From: Nicotiana tabacum
Lineage: Eukaryota; Streptophyta; Magnoliopsida; Solanales; Solanaceae
Length of the DNA: 64,000 nucleotides
Assembly: GCF_000715075.1 (NCBI RefSeq)
Contig: NC_134097.1
Coordinates: 68,233,190-68,297,189, forward strand
Reading direction: 5' to 3'
The notes under the pieces were generated by a model, which searched no databases, was not told the DNA's origin, and saw nothing but the letters and a program-made list of their open reading frames with translations. The position numbers and the translations under genes were made by a program. Shown one piece after another: positions 23,330 through 33,781 of the stretch (the stretch's first letter is position 1; the number at the start of each line of letters is the position of its first letter).

Positions 23330-25307
23330 AAGTTCATTTCTTTAATATGAGAGGAGTGCCTTGAGTCAGTGAGGAAGTACTGTGGATGGGGAGAAAAGGT
23401 AGCATTGCGAGTACCTTCCCCGGAGGAGAGAATTATGGACCATGCTGAGGGGTTTTTGAACATGTACACGTACCCCTTTACGCTGGTCCCCTTGATGGGG
23501 TTGTGTTCGACTTCTGTCGAAAGTACCAGGTTACCTTGGTGTAGATTAACCTATCATTTTGGCGGATAGTATTGATGATAAGGTTCCTCGCGGAAGAAGC
23601 AGGTCTTGAATTCACTCTCAGTCATCTCATCAGGCTGTATTGGCCCTTTCACCATTAAGGCCTGTTGACCCTACGATGCTGATCCACCATGCCTTTCGTT
23701 GTTGATGATGAAGAAGATAGAGATTGGGGATGGATGAGCCGATTCGTCCGAGTACGGACTATCGATATATTCCAGTGGAGTTCCTGCCATTTCCTGAGGA
23801 ATGGAATTTTACCCGTACGTGGCCTTCTTAGTTTATTTATGGCAAAGGCTGGCTTTGTAAATGTGCCTTCTTTTCTTTTTCTATAGCGATTTCATGGATG
23901 TCGGGCGAGATTCCCGATCTGCCAGATTGGTTTCGGAAGTTTGCGACCCACTCGACTTACAATAAGCGCAAGTGGCAAGATTTATCTAAGAATAGGTGGG
24001 AGTCAAAACATCACGGTACGTCCTATGTGATTCGCTCCCCCTTCTCTCGGAAGGGCGTTTTTTCTTTCTACGTGCTAACTCTATCATCATAGGCACTAGG
24101 GAGTCCCTCAAAGCGAGGTCATGCCCTTTAGGAGAGGGAGAAAGATTGACAGATTCCAGGCTAAAGAATGATAACAACAAGCAAGAAATGCCTTTGTAGG
24201 ATAACGGTTCTAAAAGAAAGATGAACCCAGACCAGGGGCTCGGAGAGAATGTATTGACTGAGCCTGATTCACCCGTAATTTCTGGTTTTGGAAAGGTGGT
24301 CCCCCCCCTCCCCCTGCTGCTGGCTTCCTTTTCCATTGAAGGTACTTCGAGGGATACTTAAAACCCGGGATCGTATGCACTGAGAGACCGTATCCCAACC
24401 AGGGTCGGCTCTTCTAGGGATGAGGGAGCCATACTAGCGCTCGACATTCAAGGAATCTCAGTGGCTTCACTTTGTGGTGAGTTTTGGCATAGGCCCTCTG
24501 AGTTTCGCTCCTTCCCTTTCTCATTGAGTTTTCTTTTGCAGGCCTTTGACAAGCTTAAGTCCGAGCTGCTTCGTTGTGAGACCAGGCTGCGAAAGGCTTT
24601 GGATGGGGAGAAATCCCTTAGGATCCTTTGCGAGGAAAGGGAAGTCGAGTTGGCACGCTTACGGTATGAGGCGAGTGGGAGCTTGAATTATGAGAGCTAC
24701 CTGAAGGCACAGGTAATTTTTGTTCCGAAGGAGTGTGTGTTCTTTCTTCTAGCTCCTGAAGCTCATGTTTCGCTTATTTCAATTGCAGAAAAAGACGGAG
24801 GACCTGGAGCGCCTTCGAAACAATGTTGGTCGAGCCAAGCGCGAGTATGAAGAGTTAAAGGCCCATACGAACGCTCAGGCTTTGGCGGAGAAGGGTGCTC
24901 TTGCTAAAGCTTCCACCCATGAGGTTCAACTTTGCGTAGCTCGTGGTAATAGCTTCATTCGAACAGATTTTATTATGAAGCTCGATACTAAGCTTTTAAA
25001 GATAAAGGCCGAGGTTGTGGATGCCCGGGCTGAAGCTGTAATGAGATGAACTAAGGCTGACCAGAAAGCGATGGTCTATTTGAAGGATGTTGCCGATGCT
25101 TAAGCTGAGCTGAGAATGACTCTTGACCGCGAGGGCAGGAGTAAGGAATATGCTCCGTGTAAGTCTCGAAGAGAAACCTTCGAGGATATCCATGCTAGGG
25201 GCTTTGACCTCTCGGAAGAGGTAAAGCGGGCGATGGCGGACGAACGTGGTGCAAAGTCACTTCTGTTCGACACCGAGGATAGCGAGGATGAGGCTGACGG
25301 GCCATAG
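23330..25307 (+). pseudogene. Antisense ORF of Tat element (putative gypsy-type transposon domain), multi-exon
   Basis: The N-terminal exon has LESVRKYCGWGEK, VPSPEERIMDHAEGF and MYTYPFTLVPL, resembling the plant domain named putative gypsy type transposon (Transposase_28). DRDWGWMSRFVRVRT follows at 23710. Four short GT-AG introns are visible: 23815-23886, 24016-24092, 24477-24541 and 24713-24788 (65-77 bp each). The downstream exons encode a long charged coiled coil (KLKSELLRCETRLRKAL, KKTEDLERLRNNVGRAKREYEE) ending SEDEADGP. Stops at about 25047 (TGA) and 25100 (TAA), a deletion after the first exon and a one-base loss near 23772 show it is dead. Function unknown. Confidence 0.75.
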
Positions 25308-25602
25308 TCCCCAAGGGGGACGTAGATTTCCTTTTCTGATTCTGTATATAGTACTTTCAAAATACGTTGTAAACGGAGCTTGTATATTTTTGCATGTATG
25401 TATAAAGAGGAAACCTCGCGGTTTCATTTCTCATGCATTTCTTTTTGCCTTGATTTTATCTAGATGAACTGGTCTTTTGAGTTGAAAGGAATCCTCAGAT
25501 TGGTGGTATGGCCCTGGGCTCATTAGGCTGGCTCGTAGGCTCTTACGCGCTTGGTCGATGCGACCTTTTAGTATAAGTCGGCATTCGAGCTCTTATACTT
25601 GT
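25308..25602. other. 3' flank of the antisense ORF
   Basis: Noncoding. It follows the antisense ORF stop and may hold its 3' untranslated region. No clear polyadenylation arrangement was established. Confidence 0.4.
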
Positions 25603-26110
25603 GATCTTAGGCATGTCTGGTCAACTATTTTGGGTTCAGTATCCGAGTCGGTATTGACTCAAGCTCATTCGACCCTCAAGTTTTTTGAATTGCAAGTTGG
25701 CCCTTATGCTCTTACGCACTGGGTCAGCGCGACCTTCGGTTTTAGCGCTGGCGACAGTGGCTCTTACGTGTTTGGTCTATGCAACCTTCGATTTTAGTGC
25801 TGGCGACAATGGCTCTATTGCTTTTGGTCGGTGCGACCTTCGATTTTAGTGTTGGCAACAGTGGCTCTTACCTTTTGCTCTTAGGCATATTTAATTAACT
25901 ATTTTGGGTTCAGTCTCGTGTTTTGACTCGAGCTCATTTGACCCTCAAGTTTTTGAATTGCAAGTCGGCCCTTAGGCTCTTACGTGTTGGGTTGGTGGGA
26001 CCTTTTGTGTGGGTTGGCGACAATGGCTCTTACTTCTTGGGTCGATGCCCCTTTTATGTGGGCTGGCGATAATGGCTCTTACGCCTGGGTCGATGCGACC
26101 TCTAATATAG
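25603..26110. repeat. Nested tandem repeat: about 52-bp units within a duplicated about 275-bp block
   Basis: CTCTTACG...GCGACAGTGG units start at 25709, 25761, 25813 and 25865 (52 bp each), and again at 25977, 26027 and 26076 (50 and 49 bp). A longer block with GCTCTTAGGCAT, ACTATTTTGGGTTCAGT, CTCAAG and GAATTGCAAGT occurs at about 25603 and again at about 25880. No protein is predicted. Confidence 0.8.
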
Positions 26111-27698
26111 GCTTTATTTTTCCCTTGTTAAGGACTTTTTGAAATAATGTTTTCCTGACTCTTCGATGGTTCGATAAAAACACCGATTGTGAGTCGTTAT
26201 ATAGCGATGATCGAGCACCTCGGGAGGTTTGGCTCGGTGGCTGAGTATCTTGAAGCCTGTGTTTTGGAGCTAACATGGTCGAAGCTCTTTTGCCTCTGTC
26301 GAGGGTAGCCTGTTTAACCGGTTCTTTCTGAAGTATATTTAAAGTAATTGAAGGCCTGTGATTTATAGCGATGGTCGGGCATCCCCGAGTCGCGTTAGTT
26401 TGGCTAGTACAGTCTTGTGACTGTAGTCATTTGTGTTTGGCTGGAGCATTTTAATCCCGAGTGAAGTAGTTTCGGCGTCTATATCGAGGGTATGACTTTT
26501 TAGAGGTCTTATAAGTTCGATATATAGCCTAAACTTTGACATCGGGTTTATGCCTTTAGTAAGGTCTTATAAGTTTTACATGCCTTTGAGGTCTTTCAGT
26601 TTTGGATACTTGGTACAAGTGTGGTTCATGCCTTACTTGAGGTCTTACGGATATTGTCACTTGGTACAAGTGTGATTCATGCCTTGCTTGAGGTCTTACA
26701 AATGTTGTTGTTGCCTTATACAGGTCTTACGAGACCGAGGCTTCCTGCATGTGGTCTTATGGCCTCGGGCTTTGATAAGTCGATGGAGATGGTGATTGAC
26801 GGCAGTCCCCGAGTCGTCAAGGACTTCTCAACTCGGGAGCCATTACTTGTAAACTTGGTATTGCCTCTTTGAGGGCGTACGATTTTGGAGTTTCCGACCG
26901 GGAGGTCATGTGGCCTTGAGTTTTTGACGCCAGTCCCCGAGTGTTTGGGACGTTTTTGACTCTGGAGCTTTTTTGTGATCTTGATGTTGACTCATTGAGG
27001 GCTTATGAGTTAGGAGCTCCTACCCGGGAGTCACATTGTTTTATGTTGTTGAGGCCAGTCCCCTAGTGTTCGGGATGTTTTTTGGCTCTAGGGCTATTTT
27101 TTGTAGAAAATGTTGAGCTCCCTTGAAACGCAAAATGCTTTTGGGAAGTGTTCTTTTATTACTTGGTACAAGTATACATGCCTTTGATGTTAGGGGCTCG
27201 GTTGTTCTATGCGGAATGGTTCATTTGACCGTTTGGCCCGTTACATTATTTTCCTATCGAGACCCCACTTAGCGTGTCTAGGCTTCTTCGAGTAGGTGAA
27301 TTTCTGGGGGGATGCCCCTGAGTGTTCGAGGTTGATAGCAAAAGAAGCCTTGAGTACTTGTTGAGACTTCCTTAGGTAGCATATGGATGTTTCCTCGTTA
27401 AAAACCTTGCTGGTAAAACCCTTTTTGGGATAAAAACCCGATCAAAAGAAAAGAGTGCAACGCATGCTTTTGAAACCAAGGCCTTCGAGTTGGAGAGTGC
27501 TTTGGCCATTTCTATTGGATACCTGCACTCAGGTCAGTGTAGTATGTAATTGAAAGAGAAAGGAGATGGTCATACCTTAGTGCAGAATGTGATGGCGATG
27601 TTTCGAGCCCTGATATGTTTCAGCCGCTTGTTATGAGGACGCGGTACGGTCTCCTGCTTTGTTTAGTCAGGGATAGTCGAGAGTGTAGCTTGTTAACG
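26111..27698. other. Noncoding interior of Tat element where pol should be
   Basis: About 1.6 kb with no RT, RNase H or integrase motif on either strand. It contains imperfect repeats (CCAGTCCCCGAGTGTT-type blocks at about 26800, 26930 and 27055) and a block near 27390 (CCTCGTTAAAAACCTTGC) that I recognise as common in Tat elements of this plant group. Confidence 0.55.
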
Positions 27699-28316
27699 CT
27701 ATTTTACTTTTTTCTTATCCTTCGGCTCCTTCGAAGGTGGAGGTACCGGTGTTGGGGCCACATCGTGCACTGCAAACATTTCTCTCGCCGCATATTGTTC
27801 CCCGTAGACGGTCTTAATCCCATCCTTTGTCGGGAATTTCATCATTTGATGGAGGGTGGATGGTACTACTCTCATGCAGTGTATCCATGACCTTCGGAGC
27901 AAAGCGTTGTACCTCATGTCTCCCTCGATGACATGAAATTTGGCATTTTGGGTTGTGTCAGCCACGTTGACTGGGAGGGTGATTTCCCCTATTATTGTTT
28001 CGCTCGCCATGTTGAATCCGTTAAGGACTCGAAAGGCGGGTATGATTTGGTCAAGCAGTCTGAGCTGCTCTACCACCGTCGACCTGAAAATGTTGGCCGA
28101 GCTACCTGGATCCAAAAGTACACGTTTAATTTGAAATGTATTTACAAGAAAAGAGATTATCAGTGCGTCATTGTGAGGTTGAGACAAGGTCTTGATGTCC
28201 TTGTTGCTGAATGTGAGAGCATCCTCGGGAATGTATCCCCGAGTTCGCTTTTCTATGGTGATGGATATTTTTGTTCTTCTCATCATGGGCTCATGTGGGG
28301 CATCGATGCCTCCCAA
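27699..28316 (-). pseudogene. Tat element aspartic protease fragment
   Basis: A 205-residue frame with VLLDPGSSANIF (active-site motif of Tat proteases), FNMASETIIGEITLPV, HVIEGDMRYNALL and VPSTLHQMMKFPT, followed by a Lys-rich tail and stop. The usual GRPW is RRSW here. No RT follows, so this is the last recognisable part of gag-pro on the minus strand. It would process the polyprotein in an intact relative. Confidence 0.88.
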
Positions 28317-28382
28317 GATCGTGTGGATGAAATGTTGTGGCTCATTCGTTTTGTTCTTTTTGGCCGGCTTTCTTTCCCAAAA

Positions 28383-29345
28383 CTAATTTTTGGCCCGGTC
28401 GCTGAGGAACTCTCGGGGGTGACCTTTACTGAGTAGTCTGGCTACTTCTTCTTGGAGTTGGTGGCAATCCTCGGTCCTGTGGCCATGCGTGTTATGGAAT
28501 TCACACACTAAGTTATGATTTCCTTGCAAAGGATCTGATTGCCCAGGCCTGGGCCACCTGGCGTCTTTGATTTTACTAATGACGAACATGATGTCCGATA
28601 CATCAACATTGAAGTTGTATACCGACAAGGGAGGTGCCTCTGCTAGCCCTGTGTGGCTATCGAATCCGGCTCTATTGACGGGTCCCTGAGAATTCTGGCC
28701 TCGGTCCATCCTTCGGTCATTGCGGGGTATGTTATGACTCCGAGGGTTTCTCCTGTCATCGGTGTATGGCTGGTACCTTTCCTTGTTTGGCTTTGGCCCC
28801 TTCGCTAGAAGCCTACTTGGATATACCGAGCCCGAGGGGGCTCCTAGTTGGTCGTCGTCGATCCTGATCGTTGTTGATGCCCGAACAGGTCATAGCGGGA
28901 TACTCGACTAAGTTCTGTTTCAACTACCTTGAAGCCACCGAGCTTCGTTCATTCAGACCTTGAGTGAAGGCCTGCACTGCCCAGTCGTTGGAGACTGGTG
29001 GTAGTTCCATTTGTTCCATTTGAAAGCGAGATACGAACTCTCTCAGTATCTCATTCTCCCTCTGCTTGATCTTGAAACGTCGGATTTTCTCATGGCCATT
29101 TTGATGGCAGCGGCATGTGCCTTTATGAAAGAATCTGCCAGCATGGAAAATGAGTCTATAGAGTTAGGAGCTAGATTGTGATACCACATCATGGCCCCTT
29201 TCGAGAGTGTTTCCCCAAACTTCTTTAGCAAGACGGACTAAATCTCGTCGTCCTTTAGGTCGTTGCACTTCACTGCGCAAGTGTAGGCGGTGACATACTC
29301 ATTGGGGTCCAAAGTTCCATTGTACTTCGGAAGGTCCGGCATTCT
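28383..29345 (-). pseudogene. Tat element gag, N-terminally truncated
   Basis: The upper fragment (29345-29043) has DLPKYNGTLDP, LLKKFGETLSKGAMMWYHNL and DSFSMLADSFIKAHA, the retrotrans_gag core. The lower fragment (28709-28383) has CEFHNTHGHRTEDCHQL, a CHHC-type knuckle typical of Tat gag. Stops and frameshifts lie between. The N-terminal part, 5' leader and PBS are missing: gag is joined directly to LTR-related sequence at 29345. Confidence 0.85.
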
Positions 29346-30046
29346 GAACAATTAAATTTGATTTAGTGGTTCTAAAAAAACGTGATCTATTTTTATGCTA
29401 GTTGTTAAGCAGTTGATGCTATGTGAAAGACTTAGAGTCAGGATGAGAGCTTTAAAATGAGATATTAACCAAACCGAATCGTTGTCAATCGGGGCCTCGA
29501 GCTTGCTTATTCGGGGCCTCGGGCCGAGTCTGATGCTCTGCTGTGAGCTATCGAGGGTGATCGATGAATGACTAACAGTTATAATAAATCAATGACGGCT
29601 CTTTATGGCCAATAATAAGCAATAAATGAAGAACAATACAATAAATATAAGCAATCAATGGAAGCAATAATATCAAGAGAATATATTAGAGAGCAGAGAG
29701 AATGTTCTTGTGTATTTAGTATTGACCAACAAATGTTTACATAATGACAAGGATCCCCTTTATATATGAGGTAAAACTCCCAACATAGTACAAATACATT
29801 TATTACGGAGATATAGAGATGGGACATCTAGTTAATACCATGATGCGGGCTCAAACTAGCCTGACAGACTTTGTCGGCTCTAGCCACACGCCTTGTGAAC
29901 TCCCCACTCTCTCCCTATAACTGTCAATCCGTACTGCTCTGAGGTCGAGCGTCGATGGACCTCGAGGGATGAAATTTGGCTATGGTTTTGAGCCTTCGAG
30001 ACTTCATAATGATGGAAAATTGGACCCTTCGAATTTACCATATACA
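29346..30046 (-). repeat. 5' LTR of Tat element, 3' end truncated
   Basis: Its right end at 30046 (minus strand TGTATATGG) equals the other LTR's start at 21196. It includes the promoter region missing from the other copy. Its lower end abuts gag with no PBS, so a deletion removed the LTR end, PBS and gag start. TACAC at 30047-30051 is the candidate target-site copy; no partner was found. Confidence 0.75.
29759..29769 (-). promoter_or_regulatory. TATA box of Tat 5' LTR
   Basis: The minus strand reads CATATATAAAGGGG about 280 bp into the LTR, followed by a plausible leader with repeated CTCTCTG. Absent from the deleted 3' LTR. Confidence 0.6.
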
Positions 30047-31130
30047 TACACCTTTATGAAAGCTTATAAATTTTCATGTTTAAACCCGGCGGGTGGATTT
30101 TGTATCGGACACATAAAATAATTTAAGCGAAAGTCTAAAATAAATAATCAATAAATTAAATTGTCAGTAACTTAATTTAATTAATTAGTATCTAAATCTT
30201 AACATAGGGAGTTAAATAAGATATAATGGATGAATTTCAAAATGGAATAAGGAGTGCAATTATGGATTTTTAGTGGAATAATTCATAATTTGTCATGGTG
30301 GATATTAATTTCAAAATTTTGAAATTAATTCCATAATTGAAACCCTTGTTAATTAAATTTTGTGGTATATGTTGTGCCTAACTAATATAAAATAAAAGAA
30401 TCATTTTCTTGGGGGAAAAGAAAACCCAACATATTTTGGAAAATGATTTTAACCCTTAAAACTTGTGATATCAATACATACGTTTTTTCACATAGAGAAA
30501 AAAAAGCATGGTGGCCCGAAAATTTCAACCAAGATTTCCTAGAAATTTTCCCCACACGAAATTACTATTTTCGGATATTATTTGGGTAACATAGTAGAAG
30601 ACCGTGGAACGTTCGGAGATTGTGATCGTGCGGATGGTGGAGATTCCATTGACACATTGTGGAACTGAAGGCTTATATGACTGCAAAGCCATGTTCACAC
30701 TTCAATAGGTAACCCGTGAATTTCATTGATTTTGAAATAGCTTTTGCTGCTTAAAATAATTCATTAATTAGTATCAGAGCCCACTCACATCTAATTAGAT
30801 AACTCGTTATGTCATGAAACATGAATATCGTGTTTATTAGTGTTTTTGAATTACATGTATAAGTTGTTTTTCGAAAAGACTACACTGGTGTTTTGTGAAT
30901 TAAATATGCTAAAAATTTTATTATTCTTGTAATCATGAGATATCAGTCAATTATTGATATTTATTGGGATGATCTAGATTTTGTTTTGTAAACCCTGGAG
31001 AAATGCAAAATTCGATTTGACCAAATTGTCGGTGTTTTCGGAGGTCAACACACTTGACTGACTCCGATTGAGCTAAAATTTGGTGGCTCCATCAGAAACG
31101 ACCTAGTAAGAAAAACTCACTGCTATTCAG
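30047..31130. other. Unassigned AT-rich DNA with PBS-like site
   Basis: No ORF. AGTATCAGAGCC at 30769-30780 resembles a tRNA-Met PBS, and TGTATCGGACACAT near 30104 could be an LTR start. Together they could mark a 0.65-kb 5' LTR of a plus-strand copia-like element cut short at about 31130. No second LTR or protein supports this. Confidence 0.35.
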
Positions 31131-33766
31131 CGAGTTATGTAATTTTTTGGTATTTTGAGATCACAAAGTACAGGACGCAATCGCGAAGTGACTCCTGGAG
31201 TTAGGTGTTTACTTTATATTTGCATTCGCGTCAGGATGAATGCGTTCGCGTAGAGTTAGGAATGGTCTACGTCGTGTTCGCATCTGCTTCTATGTGTTCG
31301 CGTAGTGATTGGGCTGAGGTGGGCAGGATGATGGCTTCCTGTTCGCGTTCGCAACGTTGTTCCTGCGTTCGTGTAATTTTGTTAGCTTTGTGCATCACGT
31401 TCGCGAGGCTATTACCGCGAACGTGAAGTGTTAGTTGCGGCAGAGTAATATTTGTGCATCGCGATCGTGAGGTTACTACAGCGATCGCGCAGAGTAGCAC
31501 TAGGCAGTGCATATAAGTGCTCTATTTCAAACCTTTGAGTTATTTAATCACATTTTGAGTTAGGGAACTCGAATTTGGGAGATTATGGAGGCGGTTTTCA
31601 CCACATGGAATGGTGTAAGTGTTTCTGCTCGACTTTAATTATATTACGTAATTCCATCATCGTTTTTGCCATTTAATTGATGATTTCAAAAGAGAAATTG
31701 GGGGTTTTGTCTAAACTTTCCTAAAGTGAATTTTTGAGTTTCTAACATCGAGTAGGAGTCGGATGTGAATAAAATTAGTATGGTTGGACTCGTAATTAAA
31801 TGGATTGTTGGATTTTGTGAGTTTTGTCAAATTTCGAGGTACGGGTTTTGACTTTTTGGTTGACCTTGGAGTAAATGAGTAAAGATTTGACCTTTATCAT
31901 TTGGGAATGTTTCTTTAGGCATTATTTGATGTGTTTGAGTTTCTTTTGGCTAGTTTCGAGCAATTAAGAGGTTGATACGCGCGTGACGACATTTCTAGAC
32001 TATTGTTTGTCTTACTCGGTATTTGATTTGGCTTGTCCGAGGTAAGTAACATATCTAAACTTAGAATTGCAGGTATTTATCCCTATGAAACATGTTGTTT
32101 GTGTTGTGTTGGGGTTATGCACATGCTTGGTGATGGGTGTGTTGGAGTGCATCATGGTAAACATGAACCGGGTTGATTTTTGTACCGAGTTGTTATCCAA
32201 TCTTGTTTATCTATTAAATTCCCACTTGTTATAGTAATTGAGCTATGATTCATGCTAGAAATCATTTTTAGGCTATGTGCTTATCTGGTTGAGACCTAAT
32301 GAGGTTGTTTATGTTGTTTTGAGTTATCTGCTTTAACTGCAATTATATACTCCATCATGGTTCATCATTTGCATATCATATCTCAAACTCTATTTGTCAT
32401 TGACTATTACATCACATGTTATCATTGTTTGGGCTTAGTGGTACGAGATTGTGAGCCCTTGAGACTTGAGAGGTCGATGAATGAGATGGCTAAAGAGCTG
32501 TGTTGTGAATTTTATAGTGGGTCGTGTTGCACCCCGCAGCAGGCTATATTGGCTTTTTGACTATTCTTATTATTGTGGAATGGACGACATGCCGCAGTAG
32601 GCCTTAATAGCTTATTTATTATTGTGGATCGGGTTTCACGCTGGAGTAGGCCTTATAGGCTTTTGATTAGCGCTTAGGCAGGATCCACCCCTATAGAGTC
32701 TGACATACTAGCAGTGAGCGCAGGCACAGTGATATATATACACGTGCTTTAGTGAGGGGCTTATGAGTTAGGCACCCGCACAGTGCTGAGTGATTTTGTG
32801 TGTGTGTGTGTGATAAAGTGGGCATTTGAGACAGACAACTTGAGTATATTTGAGGGTGAGAGTACTTGGGAATATCACCATGAAATTATTCATATGACAT
32901 GCATACTTGGAATATAGGCATGGAGATACATTTTCCTCATGATATATGGTATTGTAGCATTCATGATTTGACATGTACAGTTGACATGTAGTCATTGAGA
33001 TGTATATCCCTCATGCCCGACGGTATATGGTAATTGATGACTTGACATGCATACTAACATGTAGGCATAGAGATTTACTTTCCTCATGCTTTCTGATATT
33101 GAAATATCTTATCTGTTGTTGAAAGTTTGGGAAAAATCATAGTTTTTTTATATGCACTATTTTGGTGATTCTGGTGAAAGATTTGGGTTATACTGTTATA
33201 CCTAAAAGCATGTCTATTTTTCCGTAATTGCGAACGAGCTGAGCACAATATCTTTTGAGTTATTATTTTTACTAATTCTATTATATTGTTACAATTTGTT
33301 TTTGGCTATTGGTGTTGGACTCTGACTATTTTTCGAGCTATCACTACTTTCAACCTAAGGTTAGGTTTGTTACTTTTTGAGTAGATGGGGTCGGTTGTAC
33401 TCATACTACGTTTCTGCACCTTGCGTGCACATTTTGGAGTTGGTGTTGTTGTGTATTACAGGAGCTGGAATTAAAGATGCACCTGCGTTCCAGTTATAGC
33501 TATCTTTTGTTCTTTATAGCTTTAGATTTATAAATCTGTTTATGTATATTTCGAACAGATGATATATTTATTTCATACTAGCTTTGTGAATTCTAAGTCT
33601 TAAAAGCTCATGACTTATACTACCAATCCTTGGGATTTGTATAGAAAGCGCACTTATTTATTTATTGATTCTTGTTATACTATTCGAGTTGTGTTGTCTA
33701 TTATTTGACTTATCTAGCTGGTTGGGTTAGGTGCAATCGCGACTAGCTAGATTTTTGGTTGTGAGA
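31131..33766 (+). repeat. 5' LTR of LARD-like element, 5' truncated
   Basis: It matches 46600-48364 from about 31140 onward: GATCACAAAGT, GTGACTCCTGGAG, AGTGATTGGGCTGAG and the later TTGTTTGGGC...GTGAGCCCTTGAGACTTGAGAGG. The first about 0.65 kb seen at 45921 is absent. It ends near 33766 (GGTTGTGAGA), before the PBS. Confidence 0.78.
31150..31500 (+). repeat. CpG-motif cluster (TTCGCG type) in LARD LTR
   Basis: About a dozen motifs of the kind GCGTTCGCG, CGAACGTGAAG and GCGATCGCG lie in 350 bp. The cluster recurs at 46620-46950 and, inverted, at 39090-39440. Confidence 0.7.
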
Positions 33767-33769
33767 AGA

Positions 33770-33781
33770 AGGTATCAGAGC
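33770..33781 (+). other. PBS of LARD-like element (tRNA-Met type, one mismatch)
   Basis: AGGTATCAGAGC follows the LTR end; the canonical form starts TGG. The adjacent text (TTTAGGTTGATAGGTTC) matches the leader of the Tekay copies. Confidence 0.75.

Larger units (their letters stand above)
20935..30046 (-). mobile_element. Tat-lineage Ty3/gypsy element with antisense ORF, pol deleted
   Basis: Both ends carry the same LTR sequence (20935-21196 and 29346-30046). In minus-strand order: LTR, truncated gag (29345-28383), protease (28316-27699), a noncoding repeat-rich 2.3 kb without RT, RNase H or integrase, an intron-containing ORF in the opposite direction (23330-25307), a 78-bp tandem repeat, PPT and LTR. 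An antisense ORF between pol and the 3' LTR is a known feature of some Tat elements. It cannot have been autonomous in its present form. Confidence 0.82.
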
